Shown here piece by piece: positions 1 to 6,400 of a stretch of 14,160 nucleotides of DNA. A program made the translations under genes and the position numbers. This DNA is from UBA3940 sp964506005 (lineage in GTDB: Bacteria; Chloroflexota; Anaerolineae; Aggregatilineales; UBA3940). Position 1 is the first letter of the stretch. The number at the start of each line of letters is the position of its first letter. Location: NCBI GenBank assembly GCA_964506005.1, contig CAZDLX010000090.1:1-14160 (forward strand). The letters are read 5' to 3'. The notes beneath the pieces were generated by a model. It made no database searches, was not told where the DNA came from, and saw only the letters and a program-made list of their open reading frames with translations.

Positions 1-1755
1 GATCTGCTGGAGCTGTACGCTGCCCGCGAGACCGTCGAGGGGCACGCCTTCAGTCCCGATACGCCGTGGCAGCACGAGCTCGAAGCGTCGTTCCCCTACG
101 TCGAGACGCAGGACCAGCTCCGCGCGCTCGCCGAGGTCAAAACCGATATGGAGGAGCCGCAGCCGATGGACCGCCTGATCTGCGGCGACGTGGGCTACGG
201 CAAGACGGAGGTCGCGCTGCGCGCCGCCTTCAAAGCCGTGATGGACGGCAAGCAGGTCGCCGTGCTCGTCCCGACGACCGTGCTCGCCCAGCAGCACTTC
301 GAGACGTTCAGCAGCCGGCTGGCCGCGTTCCCCATGTCGGTGTCGATGCTGTCTCGCTTCCGCACGAAGGCGGAGCAGGACGCCACGATCGAGGGCCTCA
401 AGCAGGGCACGATCGACATCGTGATCGGCACGCATCGGCTGCTCAGCGGCGACGTCGAGTTCAAGGACCTCGGGCTGCTCATCATCGACGAGGAGCAGCG
501 TTTCGGCGTGACGCACAAGGAACAGCTCAAGCAAATGCGCACCGAGGTCGACGTGCTGACGCTCACCGCCACGCCCATCCCCCGCACGCTCTACATGAGC
601 CTGACCGGCGTGCGCGACGTGAGCCTGATCAACACCGCGCCGGAGGAGCGTCTGCCTGTCCGCACCTACGTCGGGCGTCGTGACGACGACCTGATCCGGC
701 AGGCCATCCTGCGCGAGGTCGACCGGGGCGGGCAGGTCTTCTACGTGCATAACCGCGTGAAGACCATCTACTCCGAGTGCGACCGGCTCAAGCGGCTGGT
801 ACCCGAGGCCGATTTCGCCGTGGCGCACGGCCAGATGAACGAGCACGAGCTGGAACTGGTCATGGACCGCTTCGCCCGCAGCGAGGTTGACGTGCTCGTG
901 ACCACCAGCATCATCGAGGCGGGGCTCGACTTCCCCAACGCCAACACGCTGATCGTGGACCGTGCCGACCGCTTCGGGCTGTCGCAGCTCTACCAACTTC
1001 GCGGGCGCGTCGGGCGGAGCGCCAACCGCGCCTTCGCCTACTTCTTCCACCCGCCGGCGGCGCGCCTTAACCCCGAGGCGCGTGCCCGCCTGCAGACGAT
1101 TGCCGAGCACACCGAGCTCGGCGCGGGCTTTAACATCGCCATGCGCGATCTGGAGATCCGCGGGGCGGGCGAGATCCTCGGCGTGCGCCAGAGCGGCAGC
1201 ATCACCGCGGTCGGCTTCCACCTCTACACGCAGATGCTCGGGCAGGCCATCCAGCGGCTGCGCGCGGAGATCGAAGGCGGCCCGGTCGAAGCGCCGCCGG
1301 CGGTGCCGCGCGAGTCGGTGACTATCGAGCTGCCGATGCCGACCTACGTGCCGACCGACTTCGTGCCGGATATGGCGCTGCGCATCCAGCTCTACCGGCG
1401 CATGGCCGAGCTGCCCGACGTCGAGGCTCTGAACGACCTGCGCGCCGAGCTTGAGGATCGCTTCGGCGTGCTGCCGCCGCCGGTCGAGAACCTGCTGTTC
1501 CAGCTCCGTGTCAAACAGCTCGCCCTGCAGGCGGGCGTCGATGCGGTCATCGCAGAGGGCGACCAGGTCAGCGTGCGGCTGGGTGGGCTGGCGCACGTCG
1601 ACCGCATGGCCCTGCAGGAGCGTTTGGGCCACGGCGTGCGCGTCAGCCGGACGGCGGTGTGGGTGCCCCGCAGCGATGACGAGACGTGGCAGGGCGTCCT
1701 GCTTGAGATACTGGAGCGGCTTGTCGAGGAGCCGGTCTTCACGCCCGAGACGTAG
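1..1755 (+). CDS. mfd: Transcription-repair coupling factor Mfd, C-terminal part (5' truncated by window edge)
   Basis: The reading frame is open from base 1 and gives 584 residues. Mfd is a superfamily 2 DNA translocase that pushes stalled RNA polymerase off damaged DNA and recruits the UvrA excision machinery. Visible motifs in this fragment are Walker A GDVGYGKTE (residues 62-70), the DEEQ Walker B box in IIDEEQRFG (161-169), the TATPIPRTLYMS motif (about 189-200), and QLRGRVGRS (332-340), motif VI of the second helicase lobe. They are followed by the RecG/Mfd-type region around GEILGVRQSGSITAVGF. The last ~150 residues, starting near PTDFVPDMALRIQLYRRM, match the C-terminal TRCF (D7) domain. 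Family members run about 1100-1200 residues, so the UvrB-like N-terminal module and RNA-polymerase-interacting domain lie upstream of the window. No frameshift is seen. No terminator follows the TAG stop, so transcription may run on into the next small gene. Confidence 0.97.
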   Translation, partial: DLLELYAARETVEGHAFSPDTPWQHELEASFPYVETQDQLRALAEVKTDMEEPQPMDRLICGDVGYGKTEVALRAAFKAVMDGKQVAVLVPTTVLAQQHFETFSSRLAAFPMSVSMLSRFRTKAEQDATIEGLKQGTIDIVIGTHRLLSGDVEFKDLGLLIIDEEQRFGVTHKEQLKQMRTEVDVLTLTATPIPRTLYMSLTGVRDVSLINTAPEERLPVRTYVGRRDDDLIRQAILREVDRGGQVFYVHNRVKTIYSECDRLKRLVPEADFAVAHGQMNEHELELVMDRFARSEVDVLVTTSIIEAGLDFPNANTLIVDRADRFGLSQLYQLRGRVGRSANRAFAYFFHPPAARLNPEARARLQTIAEHTELGAGFNIAMRDLEIRGAGEILGVRQSGSITAVGFHLYTQMLGQAIQRLRAEIEGGPVEAPPAVPRESVTIELPMPTYVPTDFVPDMALRIQLYRRMAELPDVEALNDLRAELEDRFGVLPPPVENLLFQLRVKQLALQAGVDAVIAEGDQVSVRLGGLAHVDRMALQERLGHGVRVSRTAVWVPRSDDETWQGVLLEILERLVEEPVFTPET

Positions 1756-1760
1756 CCGGC

Positions 1761-1774
1761 TTGACCTGGATCAA
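1761..1774 (+). promoter_or_regulatory. FNR/CRP-family operator (TTGAC-N4-ATCAA)
   Basis: The 14-base site TTGACCTGGATCAA is one base off the symmetric FNR-type consensus TTGAT-N4-ATCAA. It starts five bases after the mfd stop. Its centre (between 1767 and 1768) lies 41.5 bp upstream of the start site expected from the TAGACT -10 box at 1797-1802 (about 1809). That is the classical class II activator position for CRP/FNR regulators. The sequence and spacing are seen directly; regulator binding is inferred. Confidence 0.6.
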
Positions 1775-1796
1775 GTGAGATGCCGCCGGCGTGTGC

Positions 1797-1802
1797 TAGA
1801 CT
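1797..1802 (+). promoter_or_regulatory. -10 box (TAGACT) of the small-protein gene
   Basis: TAGACT matches four of six bases of TATAAT. No acceptable -35 hexamer lies 16-18 bp upstream, which fits an activator-dependent promoter served by the FNR-type site at 1761-1774. The predicted start is near 1809, giving a leader of about 30 nt that contains the ribosome binding site at 1827-1832. Confidence 0.5.
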
Positions 1803-1838
1803 CCGGGTACATGACTGTCAACACTTGAGGAGTTCACC

Positions 1839-2036
1839 ATGACCGAACAGACGACCCCGCGCTGCCTCGCCTGCGAGCAGACCAGCGACGCCGTGCCGCT
1901 GATCAACGTGAAGTTCCAGGGCCAGGACTTCTGGATCTGCGCCCAGCACCTGCCGATCCTGATCCACCAGCCCGCCCGCCTCGCGGACAAGCTGCCCGGC
2001 GCGGACACCCTCGCCGCCGCAGAGCACGACCACTAG
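1839..2036 (+). CDS. Small CxxC...CxxH putative metal-binding protein, 65 aa
   Basis: The gene has a strong ribosome binding site, GAGGAG (1827-1832), six bases before the ATG. The 65-residue product has no signal peptide or membrane segment, so it is probably cytoplasmic. Four potential ligands form two knuckles: C9-x-x-C12 (CLAC) and C34-x-x-H37 (CAQH), 21 residues apart, a spacing compatible with a small zinc ribbon or treble clef. Between them is a hydrophobic strand-like segment (VPLINVKFQGQDFWI). The tail is rich in Ala and His (AAAEHDH) and may add ligands. I do not recognise a named family. It is monocistronic by appearance, lying between its own FNR-type promoter and a 28-bp palindrome. 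That arrangement suggests oxygen, redox or nitrogen-oxide dependent expression. A role in metal or redox handling, or as a small zinc-finger partner protein, is only a guess. Confidence 0.8.
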   Translation: MTEQTTPRCLACEQTSDAVPLINVKFQGQDFWICAQHLPILIHQPARLADKLPGADTLAAAEHDH

Positions 2037-2062
2037 GCGGCGACGCACACGTTGTGAAACCG

Positions 2063-2090
2063 GCAGGGGCCCAGCATGCTGGGCCCCTGC
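2063..2090 (+). terminator. Perfect 28-bp palindrome after the small-protein gene, probable terminator hairpin
   Basis: Two perfect arms (GCAGGGGCCCAG and its complement) flank a CATG loop; the whole 28 bases read identically on both strands. It starts 27 bp after the stop codon. The stem is very stable, but the following bases (TGCGTCAACT) are not a T tract. It is therefore a good transcript-end hairpin or mRNA stabiliser rather than a textbook intrinsic terminator. Confidence 0.55.
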
Positions 2091-2125
2091 TGCGTCAACT
2101 CCTCGGGAGAAATGGTAATGGCATG

Positions 2126-2195
2126 CCTCAACCCCCTCTCCGTAGCACGGAGAGGGGGTGCCGGGCCGCCTGCAGGCGGCCCGGCGGGGGTGAGG
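2126..2195. repeat. Compound inverted repeat with two nested hairpins (CCTCA...TGAGG element)
   Basis: This 70-base element holds a 13-bp perfect hairpin (2131-2143 with 2147-2159, loop AGC) and, directly after it, a 26-bp perfect palindrome (2160-2185). The element is bounded by CCTCA (2126-2130) and TGAGG (2191-2195). The outer arms CCTCAACCCCC and GGGGGTGAGG can also pair, with one unpaired A, and a further GGTAA/TTACC pair (2114-2118 and 2196-2200) lies outside. The C-run at 2132-2136 could pair with either of two G-runs. It resembles dispersed C-rich intergenic repeats of Chloroflexota and cyanobacteria. No open reading frame or transposase is linked to it. Copy number elsewhere is unknown. 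Confidence 0.7.
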
Positions 2196-2245
2196 TTACC
2201 CTACCAATATCCCATATTTCCCCACCTGCGTTGCAGGGATGATAC

Positions 2246-2254
2246 TGTTATACT
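2246..2254 (+). promoter_or_regulatory. Extended -10 promoter of the beta-propeller lipoprotein
   Basis: TGTTATACT reads as an extended -10 (TGn followed by TATACT, 2249-2254). No convincing -35 lies 17 bp upstream (CTGCGT), which extended -10 promoters tolerate. The predicted start is near 2261, leaving a leader of about 45 nt before the ATG at 2306. Confidence 0.45.
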
Positions 2255-2305
2255 GGACCGCGAACGGTACGGTCTTGTGTCTTACTTCCACACGAAGGAC
2301 AACCC

Positions 2306-4228
2306 ATGAAGCAGCCTCGCCGCTCAATCGCAGTCCTGCTCAGCCTGCTCATGCTCAGCCTTGCTCTTGCCGCGTGCGGCTCGCCACGCGCCGCCGCGCC
2401 GACGCAGGCCCCGCCGACGCCTGAGCCATCGCCCACGCCGCCACCCATCCCCACCGACCTGCCTGTCGAGGATAACGCTGCGCCGCAACCCGAGGCGGAC
2501 GAGACGGATGCCGCCGAAACCTCCGAAGAGCCCCCTCCCCCCGCGACAAACGCGGGCGTGATCGTGTACGGCTCGTCGAAGACAGGCTCGCTGGCGCTGC
2601 ACGTGCTCTCCGGCACCGGCTACTACAGCACGCCGCTTGAGATCGAGGGTGAGGGGATTGAGGAGATCGCCTGGCCGGACGTCTCGCCGGACGGCAGCCA
2701 GATCGCGTTTGTCGCCATCGGAGACCGGCGGTCGCTGGCCTCGGACGGCATCTTCATCGCGCCAGCGGGCGGCGGCGAGGCAGAGCGCCTCGTGGACGAG
2801 GGGCTGCACCCGCGCTGGTCGCCGGATGGCACGCAGATCGCCTACACCTGTAACGGCGGCACGGACATCTGCGTGATCGACGTCGGGGGCGGTGAGGAGA
2901 CCAACCTGACGGAAGACTCGGCGGGCGTCGACATGTACCCCGCCTGGACGCCGGACGGCGAGATCGTGTTTATGTCGAACCGCGGCGAGACGGATCAGGC
3001 CGCGCATGACATCTGGATCATGGATGCAGAGGGGTCAGACGCCCGCAATCTGACGGATCACAACGCCGACGACGGCTACCCGTCAGTCTCGCCGGACGGC
3101 ACGCGGATCGCCTTCGTGTCGAACCGCAACTTCGACGACTCGCCGGAGATCTTCGTGCTGGAGCCGGCAACGGGGCTGGTGCGGCAGGTCACCGTCGACG
3201 AGCTGTGGAACCAGGCCCCGGTATGGTCGCCCGACGGCACGACGCTCCTGTTTGCCGCTGCGGACAGCACGGGCAGCGTTAACCTCTACACCATCGAGGA
3301 CCGCGCCGTCGCCTCGACGCAGCTCACCCAGAACCCCGCCGAGGATGGCGGCCTGAGGCTCGGCCATGCCTGGCTCCCCGCGCCGGTCGAGCTTGCCGAG
3401 CCGGTCCGCGAAGCAGTGTACGACATCACCGTGGAGCTGCCCGCCGGGTCGCAGTCGCAGGAGGGGCGCATCGTCTTCGCCGCCGACAGCACGGGCTGCC
3501 CGGCATGCCTGGAAACCGGCATTTATGTCGTTGACCTCGACGGCGAGAACCTGGAGCGGCTGCCTATCGAGGGCCGCTTCCCCGAGTGGGGGCCTAACTA
3601 CGAGACGATTGCGTTTACCGTCGATGGCGAGCTGTTTGTGGCCAACGCCGACGGCAGCGACGAGACGCCGGTGTCGCTCGGCTTCCAGAGCCTCGGCGCT
3701 ATCGACTGGAACGCGAGCGGTGACGCCGTCGTGGCTGACTGCGAGGTTGAGGGCGGGCACCAGATCTGCGTCGTCGACATACAGCGCGCGCTGGTCAGCA
3801 CGCTCGATGGCGCGCTGCCCGACGAGCCGGCCTACCCGAGCTGGTGGCTCAACGACATCGTCGCGGGCACGCAGGTCCTCAACCGGTCTGGCGGGCTGGT
3901 CGATACACTGCCCGCGCCGGGTCGCGTCTCGCCGGATGGCCGCCGCATCGCGACGATCTCGAACCGCCAGGTCGCCATCGTGGACGTCGGCGGCGGCAAC
4001 CCGACGGTGCTCGCCGAAGGCCCCGCGACGAAGGGCTTCCCGGTGTGGTCGCCGGACGGCGAGCGTGTGCTGTACACCGTTGCCCCTGGCGACGGCGGCC
4101 TGTATCTGAATATCGCGCGGGTAGACGGCGGCGCGGCCTACCGGCTCGTCCCCGAGCCCATCGCGGCAGGGCCATCCGCCAGGCCGGAGCGAATTGAGAC
4201 GTTTCTCGGCTACAGCTGGAGCCAGTAA
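2306..4228 (+). CDS. TolB/PD40-like beta-propeller lipoprotein, 640 aa
   Basis: The ATG follows GAAGGA (2294-2299) with six bases between. The N-terminus is a type II signal peptide: MKQPRR, a hydrophobic core, and the lipobox LAAC with the lipidated Cys at 24. Residues 28-80 form a Pro/Thr/Glu-rich tether. The rest is built of PD40/WD40-like blades. Clear blade motifs are SPDG at 127, 172, 262, 308, 542 and 582 and TPDG at 215, often followed by an IAF/IAY/VLY-type strand. A break near 355-385 separates two halves, so two propellers are likely. Five cleanly marked blades lie in the first half and fewer in the second, where WGPNYETIAF (428) and DWNASGDAVV (468) look like diverged copies. Cys pairs at 182/189, 398/401 and 479/488 might form disulphides outside the membrane. 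The family resembles TolB propellers, but no Pal/TolA genes are near. A surface role in binding protein or polysaccharide is inferred. The gene ends with tandem TAA stops and a terminator, so it appears monocistronic. Confidence 0.88.
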   Translation: MKQPRRSIAVLLSLLMLSLALAACGSPRAAAPTQAPPTPEPSPTPPPIPTDLPVEDNAAPQPEADETDAAETSEEPPPPATNAGVIVYGSSKTGSLALHVLSGTGYYSTPLEIEGEGIEEIAWPDVSPDGSQIAFVAIGDRRSLASDGIFIAPAGGGEAERLVDEGLHPRWSPDGTQIAYTCNGGTDICVIDVGGGEETNLTEDSAGVDMYPAWTPDGEIVFMSNRGETDQAAHDIWIMDAEGSDARNLTDHNADDGYPSVSPDGTRIAFVSNRNFDDSPEIFVLEPATGLVRQVTVDELWNQAPVWSPDGTTLLFAAADSTGSVNLYTIEDRAVASTQLTQNPAEDGGLRLGHAWLPAPVELAEPVREAVYDITVELPAGSQSQEGRIVFAADSTGCPACLETGIYVVDLDGENLERLPIEGRFPEWGPNYETIAFTVDGELFVANADGSDETPVSLGFQSLGAIDWNASGDAVVADCEVEGGHQICVVDIQRALVSTLDGALPDEPAYPSWWLNDIVAGTQVLNRSGGLVDTLPAPGRVSPDGRRIATISNRQVAIVDVGGGNPTVLAEGPATKGFPVWSPDGERVLYTVAPGDGGLYLNIARVDGGAAYRLVPEPIAAGPSARPERIETFLGYSWSQ

Positions 4229-4252
4229 TAAGGCAGCTTCACCGGCCACCAG

Positions 4253-4278
4253 GGCCCCGGCGAAAACCGGGGCCTTTT
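4253..4278 (+). terminator. Intrinsic terminator after the lipoprotein gene
   Basis: An 8-bp perfect stem, GGCCCCGG (4253-4260) with CCGGGGCC (4267-4274), closes a CGAAAA loop and is followed directly by TTTT. It starts 24 bp after the first TAA stop. Confidence 0.85.
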
Positions 4279-4320
4279 CATACCGGTGCGGCACTCCCCG
4301 CCCCGCTTCAGGCGGGCCGA

Positions 4321-4349
4321 TTGCGCCCCCCATAGGCAGGTGATAGAAT
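4321..4349 (+). promoter_or_regulatory. Sigma-70-type promoter of the HNH endonuclease gene
   Basis: TTGCGC (-35, 4321-4326), a 17-bp spacer and TAGAAT (-10, 4344-4349), with an extended -10 TG at 4341-4342. The predicted start is near 4356, giving a leader of about 31 nt. Confidence 0.65.
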
Positions 4350-4386
4350 CTCCCGTGGCAGCCCGGGAGGCTGCCGGAGGCACACC

Positions 4387-4908
4387 ATGAGGAGGGAACT
4401 CGTAGTGGACGAGCCTGTCTTAGTCCTGAACGCCAATTACGAACCGCTGAACGTCTGCACGACCCGGCGCGCAATCGGACTGATGATCACGGGCAAAGCC
4501 ACGATGCTGGAGAACGGTCGGGGGGCTATTCACACGCCTTCGATGGCCTTCCCGCGCCCTTCCGTGGTGCGGCTGGCGTACATGGTGCAGCGCCCCTACC
4601 CCCGCGTCAAGCTCAACAAGCGGGAGATCTTCCGGCGCGACAGCCACACCTGCCAGTACTGCGGCAGGCGCACCACGCACCTGACCATCGACCACGTGAT
4701 GCCGCGCCACCGGGGCGGGCAGCATTCGTGGGAGAATCTCGTTGCCTGCTGCCCGGCCTGCAACCGCCGCAAGGGTGGGCGCACGCCGCAGGAGGCCGGT
4801 ATGGCGCTGATGACCGAGCCGCGCGAACCCAGCGCTTCGGCGGAGTACATGTTCGGGCACCTGCTTGAGCGATGCAACGAGTGGGAAACGTACCTGCGCG
4901 GCTGGTAG
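4387..4908 (+). CDS. HNH endonuclease family protein, 173 aa
   Basis: HNH nucleases cut DNA through a beta-beta-alpha-metal active site. The site is complete here: zinc knuckles C89-x-x-C92 (CQYC) and C122-x-x-C125 (CPAC), the catalytic D102-H103 in LTIDHVMPRHRGG, N117 in SWENLV, and N126 in CNRRKGG. An N-terminal segment with VLVLNANYEPLNVC (11-24) is typical of a widespread stand-alone chromosomal HNH group of unknown physiological role. The ATG at 4387 has GGAGG at 4376-4380, six bases away. A second possible start, GTG at 4405, has AGGAGG at 4390-4395 and would begin with DEPVLVLN after the initiator. Either could be used. The gene has its own promoter and ends at the terminator it shares with the convergent HPF gene. 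No methylase or toxin-immunity partner is adjacent, so a restriction or bacteriocin role is not supported. Confidence 0.9.
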   Translation: MRRELVVDEPVLVLNANYEPLNVCTTRRAIGLMITGKATMLENGRGAIHTPSMAFPRPSVVRLAYMVQRPYPRVKLNKREIFRRDSHTCQYCGRRTTHLTIDHVMPRHRGGQHSWENLVACCPACNRRKGGRTPQEAGMALMTEPREPSASAEYMFGHLLERCNEWETYLRGW

Positions 4909-4927
4909 TGCTCTGACTGACATGACG

Positions 4928-4957
4928 AAGGGGATGGCGGCGCCATCCCCTTTTGTT
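4928..4957 (+). terminator. Intrinsic terminator between convergent HNH and HPF genes
   Basis: The stem AAGGGGATGGC (4928-4938) pairs with GCCATCCCCTT (4942-4952) across a GGC loop. It is followed by a T-rich run (TTTTGTTT, counted from 4951) on the plus strand. On the minus strand the same stem follows the HPF stop by about 40 bp but has only TT after it. It probably ends HNH transcription efficiently and HPF transcription less so. Confidence 0.8.
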
Positions 4958-4990
4958 TACCGTGTTATTGGCGCGCCGCGCGGCGGGCGC

Positions 4991-5545
4991 TTAGTCCAGT
5001 TCTGGTACCAGCAAGCCGTAATTGCCGTCACGGCGGCGGTAAAGCACGTTGACCCCACCCGATTCGGCGTTTACAAAGACGAAGAAGTCGTGCCCGAGCA
5101 GCTCCATCTGGTCGATAGCCTCTTCTTCGTACATCGGGATGATCGAGAACTGCTTGCGACGGATGACGCGCCCCCGCTCGAGCTCAGCCTCCTCGAGCTC
5201 GACAGCCGTCTCGTACCCGGCGAAATCCTCCAGACTGTCGGTCCGGCGGCGGCGCTTGCCCTTGTAGCGCTCGATCTGGCGGTACATCTTGTCGACGACG
5301 GCGTCGATGGCTGCAAACAGGTCGGTGGTGCGCTCTTCAGCCCGCAGGATCGTCCCGCGCGCGTTGCGCACCGTGATCTGGGCAACCTGCCGGTCGCCGT
5401 TGCGGTTCGCCTTCTCTTCGGCGAGGTCCACGTTTACGTCGACGATGTTGGGCATGTAGCGGTCTAGCCGGCCAATCTTGCGTTCGACATAGGACTGCAA
5501 ACGGGGGGTGATGTCAACATTGTCACCGCGGATCACAATCTCCAT
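4991..5545 (-). CDS. hpf: Long-form ribosome hibernation promoting factor (HPF), 184 aa
   Basis: HPF binds the 30S subunit in the mRNA/tRNA channel during slow growth; the long form also dimerises ribosomes into inactive 100S particles. The N-terminal S30AE domain (2-98) starts MEIVIRGDNVDITPRLQSYV and carries the basic segment KGKRRRR near 96-101. After a linker, the C-terminal dimerisation domain (about 126-182) has the characteristic VIRRKQFSIIPMYEEEAIDQ and LLGHDFFVF segments. I chose the ATG at 5545 because AAGGAG (5552-5557) sits six bases upstream and the protein then starts exactly at the family N-terminus. An in-frame ATG ten codons further upstream would add an atypical MAQSSRKEQS. 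The gene follows comF after 82 bp and has a TATAAT box of its own, so it can be expressed apart from the pilus genes, as expected for a stress-response protein. Confidence 0.95.
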   Translation of the reverse strand: MEIVIRGDNVDITPRLQSYVERKIGRLDRYMPNIVDVNVDLAEEKANRNGDRQVAQITVRNARGTILRAEERTTDLFAAIDAVVDKMYRQIERYKGKRRRRTDSLEDFAGYETAVELEEAELERGRVIRRKQFSIIPMYEEEAIDQMELLGHDFFVFVNAESGGVNVLYRRRDGNYGLLVPELD

Positions 5546-5626
5546 GCTCTGCTCCTTCCGGCTGCTTTGAGCCATCTAAGCGTGCGGTCGCTCTGAGAAC
5601 GATGCAAACGCATTCGCTTGGGCATC

Positions 5627-5632
5627 ATTATA
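5627..5632 (-). promoter_or_regulatory. -10 box (TATAAT) upstream of hpf, overlapping the comF stop
   Basis: A perfect TATAAT on the minus strand shares bases with the comF TAA stop (5628-5630). No good -35 is visible at 15-18 bp, where the bases are comF coding sequence. The predicted start is near 5620, with a leader of about 75 nt before the hpf ATG. Confidence 0.45.
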
Positions 5633-6362
5633 GCGTACGAGCCAGCGTGACACCTTCCACCGCTGCTGCCCCCGCCTGCAGCAACTCCGAGGCACAGGCA
5701 TCGAGTGTGGCGCCGGTCGTACACACGTCGTCTACGACCAGAATCGTGCAGCCACGTACCAGCGCCGGGTCTGCCGCAAACGCCCCCTGGACGTTCGCCA
5801 GCCGCGCGCTGTAGTCCAACCCTACCTGAGCCGCCGTTTGCTGCGTGCGATGGAGCGCTCCGGCGGGCAGGACCGGGATGCCCCAGAGCTGCATCAGTTC
5901 GAGTGCGAGCAGTCTAGCATGATTATAGCCTCTTTGCGCTTCGCGAACCGGGTGCATGGGCACCGCGCAGGCGGCGTCGGGCAGGCGTTCCGGCGGCGGA
6001 AGCTGTTCCGCCAGCGCTTCCGCGAGCGGGGCGGCGAGCCCCCTCCGCCCTTCATACTTCAGCGCGTGGATGGCCCGCCGGACGCCGCCCTCATAACGAT
6101 AGGCGCTGCGCACACGGCGAAAGGCGGGGCGGTGCGCGTCACAGCGGGCGCAGCGCGTGCCGTTTGCCAGCGGCAGCGAACAGATCGGGCAGACCGGGGC
6201 GCACAGCACAGGCATCTGTGCCCGGCAGCCCGCGCACAGCTCGGCGCCGGGCTGCCGGCAGATCACGCAGCGAGGCGGAAAGAGCAGGTCCAGCGCGGCT
6301 TGAGAAAGCCGCCGAACCTGCTCGCGGAAAGTCTCACCGGTTGGAGGCTGACGGGACGGCAC
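5628..6362 (-). CDS. comF: ComF family protein (zinc ribbons plus phosphoribosyltransferase-like domain), 244 aa
   Basis: ComFC-type proteins are needed for natural transformation in several bacteria and act on the cytoplasmic side of DNA uptake. The N-terminal part has a double zinc-ribbon arrangement: C32/C35 with C43/C46, then C58/C61 with C71/C74. A type I phosphoribosyltransferase fold follows. It has the conserved YNHA segment and RTQQTAAQVGLDYSARLANV, and the PRPP-loop signature ILVVDDVCTTGAT (about 207-219) is intact. Translation appears to start at GTG (6360-6362), with GAAAGG (6371-6376) eight bases upstream. The gene lies 38 bp after tadC on the same strand with no terminator between, so it is probably the last member of the Tad transcript. 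The linkage suggests a pilus-competence connection, but comF is also found alone in many genomes that are not known to be competent. Confidence 0.93.
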   Translation of the reverse strand: MPSRQPPTGETFREQVRRLSQAALDLLFPPRCVICRQPGAELCAGCRAQMPVLCAPVCPICSLPLANGTRCARCDAHRPAFRRVRSAYRYEGGVRRAIHALKYEGRRGLAAPLAEALAEQLPPPERLPDAACAVPMHPVREAQRGYNHARLLALELMQLWGIPVLPAGALHRTQQTAAQVGLDYSARLANVQGAFAADPALVRGCTILVVDDVCTTGATLDACASELLQAGAAAVEGVTLARTL

Positions 6363-6400
6363 TGCGCCCGCCTTTCAGCTTACGAGAGATAGGCCTGCAA

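Noticed and set aside
1796..2048. Minus-strand open frames opposite the small CxxC protein
   Set aside because: The plus-strand gene has a strong ribosome site and promoter; the reverse frames show neither and look like coding shadows.
2054..2424. Short open frames through the hairpin repeat and lipoprotein leader
   Set aside because: They translate the palindromic repeats and have no ribosome sites or protein-like composition.
3083..4474. Long antisense open frame (463 codons) opposite the lipoprotein gene
   Set aside because: It mirrors the codon pattern of a GC-rich gene, its product is Arg/Ala/Gly-rich with no recognisable domain, and the sense strand encodes a clear lipoprotein with signal peptide and repeats.
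5922..5927. Minus-strand TATAAT inside comF
   Set aside because: It encodes part of the conserved YNHA segment (Tyr-Asn codons) and has no -35 partner; the match is explained by coding sequence.
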